Source: Arthrobacter sp. MYb227
Lineage (GTDB): Bacteria; Actinomycetota; Actinomycetes; Actinomycetales; Micrococcaceae
Reading direction: 5' to 3'
NCBI RefSeq assembly: GCF_002975435.1
Contig: NZ_PCPT01000001.1
Location: 558,001-622,000, forward strand
DNA length: 64,000 bases
The position numbers were made by a program, and so were the translations under genes. Positions 27,468 to 36,044 of the stretch are shown in pieces. The stretch's first letter is position 1. Each line of letters opens with the position of its first letter. Below the pieces are notes generated by a model that saw nothing but the letters and a program-made list of their open reading frames with translations, had not been told where the DNA came from and searched no databases.

Positions 27468-27512
27468 ACTGACCGTTCGTTCAGGATATGCGGATGGTCA
27501 CCTTTTCGTCAA
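27468..27512 (-). promoter_or_regulatory. paaA promoter with overlapping PaaR-type operator
   Basis: Minus-strand -35 TTGACG (27512-27507), 18-base spacer, -10 TATCCT (27488-27483). The 22-base operator (27468-27489) with the core ACCGTTCGTTC overlaps the -10 box and start site. The same pattern recurs before paaI and paaZ. From memory the Corynebacterium PaaR site has the core ACCGnnCGnnCGGT; I have not verified that here. Confidence 0.72.
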
Positions 27513-27540
27513 TCAATGACACACATAAGACGTGTCATGT

Positions 27541-28011
27541 TTCACTGCAGGTGAGGCAATTTCACTTCACTTGAGGCATTAGGTGCTCTTGTCTCACTAC
27601 GCCCATGGCAGCTGCTCATTCCATTTCGCTACAGCTGAGACAAACACCTCTCCGCTTCTCTACACCCAGGCATTTGGCCAAATCCGGCTCCCGTCAACCG
27701 AGAAAAAACATCATCTGACTTGGGCCGAACGAATCCCAGATCATTCAGTCCGTGTTTCAACTTCAAACGGTCTCAGCAAAACCGACACACCACCGTAAAC
27801 CCGAGGCAAATGCCGATTTACCTCGCGTGTAGTGAAACGGAATTCGGCGTTACGGTCCACGACACCCGAGGCCCCCGCGGAAAACCGGGACCATCTACCT
27901 CACCTGAAATGAAGAAGGACAAGACGTGTTGCCCCTCTTATTCAAGGTAAGGCACTCTCACTACACCCGAAGCCTTAGGCTATTGAGTCTCACTACAGCT
28001 GAGGCATTCTC
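27541..28011. repeat. Degenerate short-repeat array with about 32-bp phasing
   Basis: At least nine copies of a roughly 20-base motif, consensus CACTACAnCyGAGGCATT, lie in the gene-free space between paaA and the deacetylase gene. Forward copies begin at 27543, 27563, 27595, 27627, 27658, a weak one at 27690, 27793, 27858, 27959 and 27991; inverted copies occupy 27816-27838 and about 27894-27914. Successive spacings are 20, 32, 32, 31 and 32 bases, with 32 again between the last two and larger gaps near multiples of 32-34. The best pair (27959 and 27991) shares CTCACTACA and most of the GAGGCaTT half. The copies are too short and variable for CRISPR and do not code. The array starts 29 bases beyond the paaA -35 box. 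Function unknown. Confidence 0.72.
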
Positions 28012-28117
28012 TGGAATTATGCGTAAGGCATTGCGCCATTCGCTTAGGTCGAGATTTGCTAACATTTCGGCCAGTACGGCGCGCTGGCTTAGGAAGCTCA
28101 AAGGTTCACCATGGAAC

Positions 28118-28930
28118 ATGGAGGTCATGACTTCGCGTTTCACGGCCCTTCGTTTGTCCCTCAGCACAGCACTTGTCTTAGTTATCGCCGGATGCGGGAC
28201 ACCCCTGAGTGAAAACTGGTCCGATTACACACCTCCGGCCGCACCGGCCCAAATCATTGCGACCACACCACCGAGTGCCGCGCCGGAGCCTGAAAAGAAG
28301 CTGGAACGTGTAGCCCCCGACTGCAGTATCGAAAAGTGTGTTGCGCTGACCTTCGACGATGGTCCAGGCAGTCATACCCCCGAATTACTAAAAGTTCTTG
28401 CCCAGTATGACGCCAAGGCAACTTTCTTTTTGATTGGAGAGAATGTTGCAAAGCACCCGGATATCGTCAAGGCCGAACTTGATGCCGGGCATGAAATTGG
28501 CAACCACTCATGGGCTCACAAAGACTTGAGCAAGATGTCAGTTACCGCGGCCAAGAAGGACCTTCAGAAATCCGATGACGCGATACAAAAAGCAATTGAG
28601 CAGAAAGCCACCTTGGTTCGTCCACCCTTTGGTGCTTTAGCTCCCTCGCTCAAGAAGTCCCTTGACGTTCCGGTGGCGTTATGGAGTGTGGACACTCTTG
28701 ATTGGAAGACCCGTGACACCAAAAAAACTGAAAAATCTGCAGAAAAAGTCAAGCCTGGTGACATTGTATTAATGCATGATATTCATGAATCAACGGTCAA
28801 GGCCGTACCCGAAATGCTGAAGACGCTCAAGGCTCAGGGGTATCACTTCGTGACGGTTACCGAGATCATCGGAAAACCGAAAGATGGCATCGGATATGGA
28901 ACGGGGCAAAGCCCGGCCACGAAAAAATAA
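28118..28930 (+). CDS. Polysaccharide deacetylase (CE4) lipoprotein
   Basis: 270 residues starting at ATG 28118 (28127 is equally possible, as GGAGG lies between them). A lipoprotein signal (TALRLSLSTALVLVIAGC) is followed by a Pro/Ala linker and the NodB homology domain: TFDDGPGSHTP (motif 1, Asp pair), IGNHSWAHKDL (HxxxH of motif 2), VRPPFGALAP (motif 3), VDTLDWKTR (motif 4) and IVLMHDIHES (motif 5). All metal and catalytic residues of a carbohydrate esterase 4 are present. It probably deacetylates peptidoglycan or another GlcNAc polymer outside the membrane. A longer open frame upstream runs through the repeat array and is not credible as coding. Confidence 0.88.
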   Translation: MEVMTSRFTALRLSLSTALVLVIAGCGTPLSENWSDYTPPAAPAQIIATTPPSAAPEPEKKLERVAPDCSIEKCVALTFDDGPGSHTPELLKVLAQYDAKATFFLIGENVAKHPDIVKAELDAGHEIGNHSWAHKDLSKMSVTAAKKDLQKSDDAIQKAIEQKATLVRPPFGALAPSLKKSLDVPVALWSVDTLDWKTRDTKKTEKSAEKVKPGDIVLMHDIHESTVKAVPEMLKTLKAQGYHFVTVTEIIGKPKDGIGYGTGQSPATKK

Positions 28931-28960
28931 CCATCCTGCCAAATCCGCCCACACAAAACT

Positions 28961-29004
28961 GAAGGCGGTTTCCTACACATTCGTGTGCATGGGAAACCGC
29001 CTTC
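28961..29004. terminator. Bidirectional terminator between deacetylase and SHOCT genes
   Basis: GAAGGCGGTTTCC (28961-28973) pairs exactly with GGAAACCGCCTTC (28992-29004). It lies 30 bases after the deacetylase stop and 45 bases beyond the convergent SHOCT stop. U runs are weak on both sides. Confidence 0.7.
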
Positions 29005-29049
29005 AATGTTCATCCCGAAAGCCGTTGGCCGTTGGAGTGAGCCACAGGT

Positions 29050-29340
29050 TTACAGAGCTAGAATCTTAGTTTTTTCACCCAAGAATTCTTCTTCAGTTAG
29101 TACCCCAGCAACTCGCAGTTCGCCAAGCTGTTTCAGCTGCGCGAGCTTGTGATCAGTGAGGTCCATTGAGGAAACCGGCGCCTCCACCGGGGTAACTGTT
29201 GTTGCAGCAGCTGGCACGCTTGTCACGGTTTGTTCAGCGGCTGCATCTTCGGCAGCAAATCGTTGCTGTTGTTTACGTTGTACTCGTCCGACAACTGAAC
29301 CTGCAACAGCTGCCCTTCCTGCAGTTCGAAAAAGTCCCAT
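29050..29340 (-). CDS. SHOCT-domain protein
   Basis: 96 residues. The ATG at 29340 has GAGAGG nine bases upstream. It begins MGLFRTAGRAAVAGSVVGRV, a hydrophobic, Gly-rich N-terminus that may associate with membrane, followed by an Ala/Thr-rich linker and a C-terminal SHOCT motif, KLAQLKQLGELRVAGVLTEE ending EFLGEKTKIL. SHOCT domains are oligomerisation modules; the function of this architecture is unknown. Confidence 0.82.
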   Translation of the reverse strand: MGLFRTAGRAAVAGSVVGRVQRKQQQRFAAEDAAAEQTVTSVPAAATTVTPVEAPVSSMDLTDHKLAQLKQLGELRVAGVLTEEEFLGEKTKILAL

Positions 29341-29483
29341 GATGTGTTGCCTCTCCCAAGAAATCCATAGTGGATGCTCCAACCATAGGTTGAGATTGCG
29401 TGAAAATGGCATGGTGACCATTTATTGACTGAGATGTCGCAAACGTGGCATATATGGCGAATCAGTTGGGTCAAAGCAAGCTC

Positions 29484-30242
29484 TCAGAGAACCTTAGAAA
29501 GAAATTCCTTGGTTCGCTCCTGCTGCGGGTTACCAAAGAGTTCGGACGGAGGTCCTGACTCACAGACAACCCCATCTGCCATGAAGACCACGCGGTCACC
29601 AATTTCTTTGGCAAATCCCATCTCATGAGTCACCAAGACCATGGTCATGCCCTCGTCCGCCAAGTCTCGGATCACTTGGAGTACTTCGCCCACCATTTCT
29701 GGATCTAGCGCACTGGTTGCCTCGTCAAAGAGCATGATTCCAGGGCTCATGGCCAGTGCTCGAGCAATGGCCACGCGCTGTTTCTGGCCCCCCGAGAGTG
29801 AAGCGGGACGCGCATCTGCTTTAGCTCGCAGGCCGACTCGATCCAATAGTTTTAGTGCTTGTTCTCGTGCTTCGGCCTTGGTTGCCTTCTTCAGCTCCAC
29901 CGGGGCGAGCATAATATTCTCGGCCACCGACATATGGGGGAAAAGATTGAAATGCTGGAAAACCATGCCCACATGCCTGCGTACTTCATTGATGTCCACC
30001 TTTGGGTCGGTGACGTCGAACCCATCGACAACCACTTGACCAGCAGATATTTCCTCAAGCTTATTCAGGCAACGCAATAGCGTTGACTTACCGGAGCCCG
30101 AAGGGCCAATGATGCAGACGACTTCTCCCTCACCGATTTGCACATCAATACCTTTGAGAACCTCATTGGCACCAAAAGATTTCCGCAGACCTTGGACGGT
30201 GATCTTTGCCGGTTTCTGTGTTTCAACAGGTGCTGTACTCAC
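29484..30242 (-). CDS. Amino-acid ABC transporter ATP-binding protein (second system)
   Basis: 252-residue GlnQ-type ATPase: Walker [11 protein letters not shown]-loop [13 protein letters not shown], signature LSGGQKQR, Walker [13 protein letters not shown] (Ala replaces the usual Pro, a common variant) and [17 protein letters not shown] start overlapping the TGA of the upstream fusion gene. Together the two genes form a complete importer for a polar amino acid, paralogous to the one at 2.8-5.3 kb. Confidence 0.92.
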   Translation of the reverse strand: MSTAPVETQKPAKITVQGLRKSFGANEVLKGIDVQIGEGEVVCIIGPSGSGKSTLLRCLNKLEEISAGQVVVDGFDVTDPKVDINEVRRHVGMVFQHFNLFPHMSVAENIMLAPVELKKATKAEAREQALKLLDRVGLRAKADARPASLSGGQKQRVAIARALAMSPGIMLFDEATSALDPEMVGEVLQVIRDLADEGMTMVLVTHEMGFAKEIGDRVVFMADGVVCESGPPSELFGNPQQERTKEFLSKVL

Positions 30243-31732
30243 TTGTTGAACCTCCTATCTGCGAAGTTTGCGAGTTTGGTCAGGGCCATAATGGCGATGA
30301 AGTAAATAGCACCGACGATCAGCAACGTTTCGGTGACGCGGAAGTTCGCTGCGTAGATTTGTTGGCCCTGGTAGAGCAGTTCGGCAAATCCAATAGCCAG
30401 CAGCAAAGATGAATCTTTCAGCATAATGATCAGCTGATTAATCAATGATGGAGTCATCATCTTAAACGCCTGCGGGACCACTACCTTTTGCATTGATTTG
30501 CCATAGCCTAGGCCCAACGAACGCGAAGCCTCAAGCTGTCCAGGATCAACTGATTGAATGCCTCCGCGCACAATCTCTGCAACATAGGCTCCTGAGTTCA
30601 AGGACAACGTCAACACGCCGGCAACCCAAATATTGATGGGCTGCCCGATGAGCTGAGGAATACCGAAGTAGAACATGAAGGCCCACAGCAGCAACGGTGT
30701 GCCGCGGAAAACGTTGACGAACGTTGTTGCAATACCTCGCAATAAGATGTTGCGGGAAATCTTCATAAACCCTGCTAGTAGGCCCAAGGCCATGGCAACG
30801 GCGAAAGAAATGATGGTTACCAGCAGCGTGTTTTTCAAACCACTCATAAGGGCCGGGAAAGACTTGACCAAAAGATCCCAAAACGTGCTGGGAGCTGCGG
30901 CCGTTGGATCCGCAAGGTACTTATCAAGAATTTTTTGGTACTCACCGTTGGCTTTCATTTTGGCAAGACCATCGTTGAACGCACCGAGCAAGGCAGTATT
31001 TTTGCCCTTATTTACTGCAAAACCATAGGAACCACCCGGGACCTTATCGGTGACAGCTTTGAGGCCACTATTTTGTGCAATGCCATAGGCAAGTACCGGA
31101 TAGTCATCAAAGACTGCTGCCGCCGATCCCGATTTAACCGATTCCACCATGGTTGCCGATTGGTCAAGAGATTTGACGGTAAATCCATATTTTCCGGCAA
31201 TTGATTTGGCATAGGTTTCACCCTCGGAACCTGTCTTGGCGACCACGGTCTTGCCCTTGAGGTCCTCGTAGCCCTTGATGTCATCGTTATTGCGTGCGAC
31301 TGCCATCTGGATGCCGGATTCGAAATAGGGCTCGGAGAAGTCGTAGACCTGTTTACGTTCATCGGTGATCGACATACCGGCAATGACCCCGTCGACCTGA
31401 TTTGAGGTTAGTGCCTGAAGCGCCGCGTTGAAGCCCAACGAGCGGATTTCGACCTTGAATCCCTCACTCTCAGCAATGGCACGAATCAGATCCATATCAA
31501 TACCGGTCAGTTCTCCATCCTGCCGGAACTCGAAGGGTGCAAAAGTGGTATCGGTGCCAATGACAAAGGTTTTTCCTTCGACCCCACTATCACTCGTTTG
31601 CGCCATGGCGCTTCCTACGCCACCGAGCAGTAGCAGCAGTCCCAACACGACACCAAGTAGTGCCCTCACTCTTGGCCATGAATGGCCTGTACTTACCGGT
31701 GTTTTCAAGTCTCGTTCATCCTCCTGCGTCAC
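30239..31732 (-). CDS. Fused amino-acid substrate-binding protein and permease
   Basis: 497 residues: a hydrophobic signal anchor ([20 protein letters not shown]), one SBP_bac_3 domain (about 55-280; [40 protein letters not shown]) and, without a break, the HisM-type permease domain (about 285-497) with [20 protein letters not shown] as its EAA loop. This is the GlnP-type arrangement in which the receptor is tethered to the channel. The GTG at 31732 has GGGGAGAG upstream, held in a UUCG hairpin; a TTG at 31708, with AGGAGG 11 bases upstream, is an alternative start. Confidence 0.9.
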   Translation of the reverse strand: MTQEDERDLKTPVSTGHSWPRVRALLGVVLGLLLLLGGVGSAMAQTSDSGVEGKTFVIGTDTTFAPFEFRQDGELTGIDMDLIRAIAESEGFKVEIRSLGFNAALQALTSNQVDGVIAGMSITDERKQVYDFSEPYFESGIQMAVARNNDDIKGYEDLKGKTVVAKTGSEGETYAKSIAGKYGFTVKSLDQSATMVESVKSGSAAAVFDDYPVLAYGIAQNSGLKAVTDKVPGGSYGFAVNKGKNTALLGAFNDGLAKMKANGEYQKILDKYLADPTAAAPSTFWDLLVKSFPALMSGLKNTLLVTIISFAVAMALGLLAGFMKISRNILLRGIATTFVNVFRGTPLLLWAFMFYFGIPQLIGQPINIWVAGVLTLSLNSGAYVAEIVRGGIQSVDPGQLEASRSLGLGYGKSMQKVVVPQAFKMMTPSLINQLIIMLKDSSLLLAIGFAELLYQGQQIYAANFRVTETLLIVGAIYFIAIMALTKLANFADRRFNK

Positions 31733-31736
31733 AGTT

Positions 31737-31754
31737 CTCTCCCCGAAGGGAGAG
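31737..31754 (-). promoter_or_regulatory. UUCG-capped hairpin covering the Shine-Dalgarno of the fusion transporter gene
   Basis: On the minus strand CTCTCCC-TTCG-GGGAGAG is a 7-bp stem with a C(UUCG)G tetraloop, an unusually stable fold. Its 3' arm is the GGGGAGAG ribosome-binding site four bases before the GTG at 31732. It may limit initiation there or favour the TTG start at 31708. Confidence 0.55.
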
Positions 31755-31880
31755 TCCCTTGATGTGCTTCACGCCACAAAGCATATGCGTTTAGAAGTCA
31801 AGAAAACACTGGTTAGAAGCAAAAACGGCTAACAACTTCGCAAAGAATTCGTGCCCCAAATTCCCGTACTTTTCATGGTT

Positions 31881-33377
31881 TTATGTGTTTGTTTCATCAT
31901 CGGTGGCGGGCTGAACAAGTGCCGGAAGCGCAAAATCTTTTTCCCGCACAAACCGCATCCCTCCGGGGCCGCGAAATGCCGAAGCCCCGGAATCATCGAA
32001 CTCAAAGTGCACCTTTTCTCCGTACCCACCAAATCCATTCGGGTCCACTGATTTCAAGGTGTTTTCATCAACGAATTCAAGCGGCACGGTGTTCTTGGCA
32101 TCCACCGCAGAAGTCGGATCAATCTGGAAGAGTTTCCCACCGAGCAACACAACATCTTGCACACCCCATAACGCGGCGAAGCGGCCGGTAAAGCGCTCCA
32201 AAGCCTCCTGGGTGATTCCCGTATAGGAGTCCGGTGTGCTTTGCTCGGCGAGCGCTGCCAGGGCAAAGAGGGATTCTCCCCAGCTGGTGGCCTGACCGTC
32301 TACGGCATTCGTCAGCATGCTTAGCACCACTGACGTTTGAGGAACGGCCCAGGTCCGGGTGATGTGTCCCGGATAGCCTCCGCTGTGCCCAAAGGTTTCG
32401 CGCCCTTGAATTTTTTGGAGGATGAATCCAAGTCCGTAGCTTCGTCCCGGGGCACCAGATTCTTCTGCTCGTTGTTGCATGAGTCGTTTTGAGTCATCGG
32501 TCAGTACGCTCGGTTCGCTGCCCATTAGGTGGGAACCGAAATAGGTAACCAGATCAGTGGCGGTGGAATAGATTCCTGTGGCTGCGGCAAGGGCTCCGGT
32601 GTTTATATGTGTGATTTCGGCGCGTGCAGCTAAGGCATAGTCGCTCCCGGCGTGGACCAGTGGCCCATACCCGGCTGCCAGGTTCGAGGTATTCGCGTCA
32701 ATATCGGTTCCCGTGTTTGCTAGTCCGAGGGGGTCAATGATGCGTTCTGTAATGAACTGCTCGAAGGATTGTCCGCTGCTGGTTTCGATGATTAGTCCCA
32801 GGATCCCATACCCAATATTTGTGTATTTGAAGTGTTCATTGGGTTCTAGAATTTTTGCGTGCCCAGCGATTTCTAGTAATTCTTTGTCCTTGGGGAATGG
32901 TCTGCCTAAGGCCCAGAAGTCAGCATTCTCGCTATCGCGGATGATGCCGCCTGAGTGTGAAAGAAGTTCACGCACGTTCACGCGCGCAATGTCACTATTG
33001 CTAAGCTCCGGAAGCAGCTGACCTACCTGGTCTTCGAGGTTCAGCAATCCGTCTTCGCGAAGGAGCATGATGGCTGTTGCTGTGAAGGTTTTGGAATGGG
33101 AAGCGACCCTGAATAGGTGATCGTTCTTCAGCCGAGTCTTGGCACCAAGATGTGCATAGCCACCGCTGAAAGCTCCGATGAGTTCACCGTTAACGCCCAC
33201 CGCGCATTGGAAACCTGGCTGATGTGAGTAGGCCCGATTTTTATCCAAATACGTTGGAGCATATTTCAGGACAGATTCCCAGATGGCGCTGGCTTCGTTG
33301 GGCAACTGTGCGTCGGTGGCAGAGTGTGCGAGGTTCATGATCACCATCCTGCCACTGGGCAAATAACAATCGCGCAT
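31881..33377 (-). CDS. Serine hydrolase, beta-lactamase/class C family
   Basis: 498 residues with the three serine beta-lactamase/DD-peptidase motifs: SHSK (Ser93, Lys96) as SxxK, YTN in HFKYTNIGYG as YxN, and HSG in FGHSGGYPG as HxG. The N-terminal 380 residues form the hydrolase domain, followed by a C-terminal beta-rich extension of about 110 residues. ATG 33377 is preferred because AGAAAGG lies six bases upstream; ATG 33338 is an in-frame alternative. No obvious signal peptide, so possibly cytosolic esterase or peptidase rather than a cell-wall enzyme. Substrate not predictable. Confidence 0.85.
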   Translation of the reverse strand: MRDCYLPSGRMVIMNLAHSATDAQLPNEASAIWESVLKYAPTYLDKNRAYSHQPGFQCAVGVNGELIGAFSGGYAHLGAKTRLKNDHLFRVASHSKTFTATAIMLLREDGLLNLEDQVGQLLPELSNSDIARVNVRELLSHSGGIIRDSENADFWALGRPFPKDKELLEIAGHAKILEPNEHFKYTNIGYGILGLIIETSSGQSFEQFITERIIDPLGLANTGTDIDANTSNLAAGYGPLVHAGSDYALAARAEITHINTGALAAATGIYSTATDLVTYFGSHLMGSEPSVLTDDSKRLMQQRAEESGAPGRSYGLGFILQKIQGRETFGHSGGYPGHITRTWAVPQTSVVLSMLTNAVDGQATSWGESLFALAALAEQSTPDSYTGITQEALERFTGRFAALWGVQDVVLLGGKLFQIDPTSAVDAKNTVPLEFVDENTLKSVDPNGFGGYGEKVHFEFDDSGASAFRGPGGMRFVREKDFALPALVQPATDDETNT

Positions 33378-33416
33378 ATTTTTCCTTTCTCCGGTGTATT
33401 CGCTTGGGCTACTGCG

Positions 33417-33422
33417 TAGGCT
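33417..33422 (+). promoter_or_regulatory. Putative -10 box TAGGCT of the following small membrane protein gene
   Basis: TAGGCT ends six bases before the ATG at 33429, which has no Shine-Dalgarno. The same hexamer stands just before menF and before the lipoprotein gene at 63825, suggesting leaderless transcription. No clear -35. Confidence 0.38.
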
Positions 33423-33428
33423 CGCTGT

Positions 33429-33749
33429 ATGAGTGAGGCATCAGAGCTATCAATGACCTTGTCGGATCGGCAATCGATGACCCAGCGCAATCCCTTCGTG
33501 TTGGCTCTTTATGGGCTGAGCGCGCTGTTGGGCCTGGCTGCCCTCATCATCCAGCGTGTTGGAGTTTCCAAGGCTTGGCTCAGTGGTGGAATGGACAGCG
33601 ATTCCGGGGACTTTTTGGGAATTGTCTATGACCCCACTATTTTGTTGCGCTTCAACGTTGTAGCGCTGGTTCTGCTGGTCTTATGCATCGTTATTCTTAG
33701 CGCAACTTTGGTCTTCCAAGCAGCCCGGTGGAAACCAGCAGGCAGTTAG
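33429..33749 (+). CDS. Hypothetical two-helix membrane protein
   Basis: 106 residues with two membrane helices (FVLALYGLSALLGLAALIIQ near 24-42 and VVALVLLVLCIVILSATLVF near 77-97) and a Ser/Asp/Gly-rich loop between them. The short N-terminus is polar and the C-terminus ends ARWKPAGS. I do not recognise the family. It is divergent from the serine hydrolase gene across 51 bases. Confidence 0.65.
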   Translation: MSEASELSMTLSDRQSMTQRNPFVLALYGLSALLGLAALIIQRVGVSKAWLSGGMDSDSGDFLGIVYDPTILLRFNVVALVLLVLCIVILSATLVFQAARWKPAGS

Positions 33750-33881
33750 CTTCTTCTCGGTTGGTCGCTCATGCCTGATACGGGTCTTTGACAGCCGGTC
33801 AGGGCGAGATTCTGCAATTCTTTCTACGCGGTGGGCGTAGCTACGCCCTCTTCGGGCCAAGGTTCGGATTGAATAGGAAGC

Positions 33882-36044
33882 ATGAGCCAGACCGAGCAGA
33901 TGCCACAGCCACCACAAACCGCCAAGATCCCCACCACTCGTATCCATCATGGGGATAGCTTCACCGACGATTACGAATGGTTGAGGGAGAAGGAAAGTCC
34001 CCAGGTACTCGAACACCTGCACGCCGAAAATGCGTATGCGCAAGCCGTCACGGCTAACCAAGAGTCCTTGCGTGAGGCAATCTTCAATGAAATCAAGGAA
34101 CGCACCGTAGAGACCGATCTTTCGGTTCCCGCCCGCAAACGTGGTTGGTGGTATTTCACCCGTACCGTCGAAGGTTCCCAGTACGCGATCCAGTGTCGTG
34201 TGGCGGCCAACGATACCGGAGACCTTGCAGCAGACTGGACTCCCCCGGCCATCGAAGCCGGGGTGAGTATTCAAGGCGAACAGGTACTGCTTGATGGCAA
34301 CCAAGAAGCCGCAGGCAAACCGTTCTTCTCCCTCGGTGGCATGGCTGTGAGCGAAGACGGAAACTTGCTGGCCTATGCGCAGGATAATGCCGGGGACGAG
34401 CGATTCACCCTCCGCATCAAGAATCTAGAAACCGGCGAAATGCTGGCCGATGAGATCGAGAACGTCTTCTATGGCCTGGCCTTCTCCCCCGATTCGACCC
34501 GCATTTTCTACACGGTGGTTGACGATTCATGGCGTCCACACCAGATCAAGGCCCATACCCTCGGCACCGATCCAGACCAAGACACCGTCATCTTCCAAGA
34601 AGATGACCCCGGGATGTGGCTTGGTTTTGATCTCTCGGCGGATCGCACCGAACTGTTGATCGGCATTGGCAACTCCGAATACTCCGAAACCCTATCCTTG
34701 GATCTGCGCACACCCGAAGCCACCCCGGTGATGTTGGTATCCCGCGCACACCGTATCCTGCACTCGATTGACCCCATCACCCTTCAGGGCACGCGCGCCT
34801 ACGTGATTACTCATGATCGCCAGGCACTAAACAATATGGTTTCCCTGCTACCTGCCGAACAAGTCTCGCTCCCTTATGAGCAGCAGCAGTGGGCAACTAT
34901 CATCGAACACAGTGACACCATCAAGGTTGAGGGCACCGCAGCAACCGCAACACATCTGATCGTTGCGGTACGTAAGGACACCACCGAACGGATCCAGATT
35001 CTCCCGCTAGCGGGATTGGGCACCGCTACGCAACGACCGGCAGTAGAACCAGCTTTTGACGAAGAGCTCTACACTGCCTCGCTGGCCAATGCCGAACTCG
35101 ATGCACCCATGATCCGGCTGTCCTACACCTCGGATTTCACCCCGGCCCGCGTCTACGATTACACCCTCGCCGATGGCACCCTGACACTACGCAAGCAAAC
35201 TCAGGTGAACAACTATGATCCGAGCAAGTACCTGGCAACCCGCGAATGGGCAACAGCGGCAGACGGAACCAAGATCCCACTGACCATCTTGCGCCGATCC
35301 GATCTGACCAACAAGACTGCCAACGCGGTCCTGATCTACGGATATGGAAGCTACGAAGCCTCCATGGACCCGGGCTTCGGTATCCCACGGCTCTCGCTGC
35401 TTGATCGCGGAGTCGTCTTCGTCATCGCCCATGTACGTGGCGGCGGCGAACTAGGACGGCATTGGTACCTAGATGGCAAAAAACTCACCAAGAAAAACAC
35501 CTTTACCGACTTCGTCGATGCCACAAAATATGTGATCGATACTGGCTGGGCAGACCCGGCACGCGTGGTGGCCATGGGAGGATCCGCCGGTGGCCTGCTC
35601 ATGGGAGCGGTAGCAAACCTAGCCCCGCAACTCTACTCGGGCATCATTGCCCAAGTACCGTTCGTTGACGCGCTAACCTCAATCCTTGACCCAGAACTCC
35701 CGCTCTCCGCGCTGGAATGGGAAGAATGGGGAAACCCCATCCAGGACAAGGAAGTCTACGACTACATGAAGTCCTACACACCGTACGAAAACATCGCGGC
35801 CTTGCCCTACCCCAAGATCGCGGCAGTTACCTCGCTCAACGACACCCGTGTGTTGTATGTAGAACCAGCCAAATGGGTCGCAAAACTGCGCGAAGAAACT
35901 ACCGGAGCCGAACCGATCATCATGAAAATTGAAATGGACGGTGGCCACGGCGGCGCCTCGGGCCGCTACGAAGGCTGGAAAACTCGTGCCTGGGACTACG
36001 CCTTCGTGCTAGACACCCTGGGCCTGAACCCAGCGGGCGCATGA
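33882..36044 (+). CDS. ptrB: Oligopeptidase B (S9A prolyl oligopeptidase family)
   Basis: 720 residues: an N-terminal beta-propeller (about 75-420, covering the active site so that only short peptides enter) and a C-terminal alpha/beta-hydrolase domain. Catalytic triad: Ser568 in MGGSAGG, Asp654 in SLNDTRV and His689 in DGGHGG. The VIAHVRGGGELGRHWYLDGK segment and length match oligopeptidase B, which cuts after Arg or Lys in small peptides in the cytosol. No signal peptide. The stop overlaps the next gene by four bases (ATGA). Confidence 0.92.
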   Translation: MSQTEQMPQPPQTAKIPTTRIHHGDSFTDDYEWLREKESPQVLEHLHAENAYAQAVTANQESLREAIFNEIKERTVETDLSVPARKRGWWYFTRTVEGSQYAIQCRVAANDTGDLAADWTPPAIEAGVSIQGEQVLLDGNQEAAGKPFFSLGGMAVSEDGNLLAYAQDNAGDERFTLRIKNLETGEMLADEIENVFYGLAFSPDSTRIFYTVVDDSWRPHQIKAHTLGTDPDQDTVIFQEDDPGMWLGFDLSADRTELLIGIGNSEYSETLSLDLRTPEATPVMLVSRAHRILHSIDPITLQGTRAYVITHDRQALNNMVSLLPAEQVSLPYEQQQWATIIEHSDTIKVEGTAATATHLIVAVRKDTTERIQILPLAGLGTATQRPAVEPAFDEELYTASLANAELDAPMIRLSYTSDFTPARVYDYTLADGTLTLRKQTQVNNYDPSKYLATREWATAADGTKIPLTILRRSDLTNKTANAVLIYGYGSYEASMDPGFGIPRLSLLDRGVVFVIAHVRGGGELGRHWYLDGKKLTKKNTFTDFVDATKYVIDTGWADPARVVAMGGSAGGLLMGAVANLAPQLYSGIIAQVPFVDALTSILDPELPLSALEWEEWGNPIQDKEVYDYMKSYTPYENIAALPYPKIAAVTSLNDTRVLYVEPAKWVAKLREETTGAEPIIMKIEMDGGHGGASGRYEGWKTRAWDYAFVLDTLGLNPAGA

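Noticed and set aside
27583-27950. Two overlapping open frames in the repeat array
   Set aside because: Composition is irregular, no Shine-Dalgarno or family features, and the frames simply run through repeat copies.
27541-28011. CRISPR array
   Set aside because: Repeat copies are short, variable and in both orientations, spacers are about 12 bases, and no cas genes are present.
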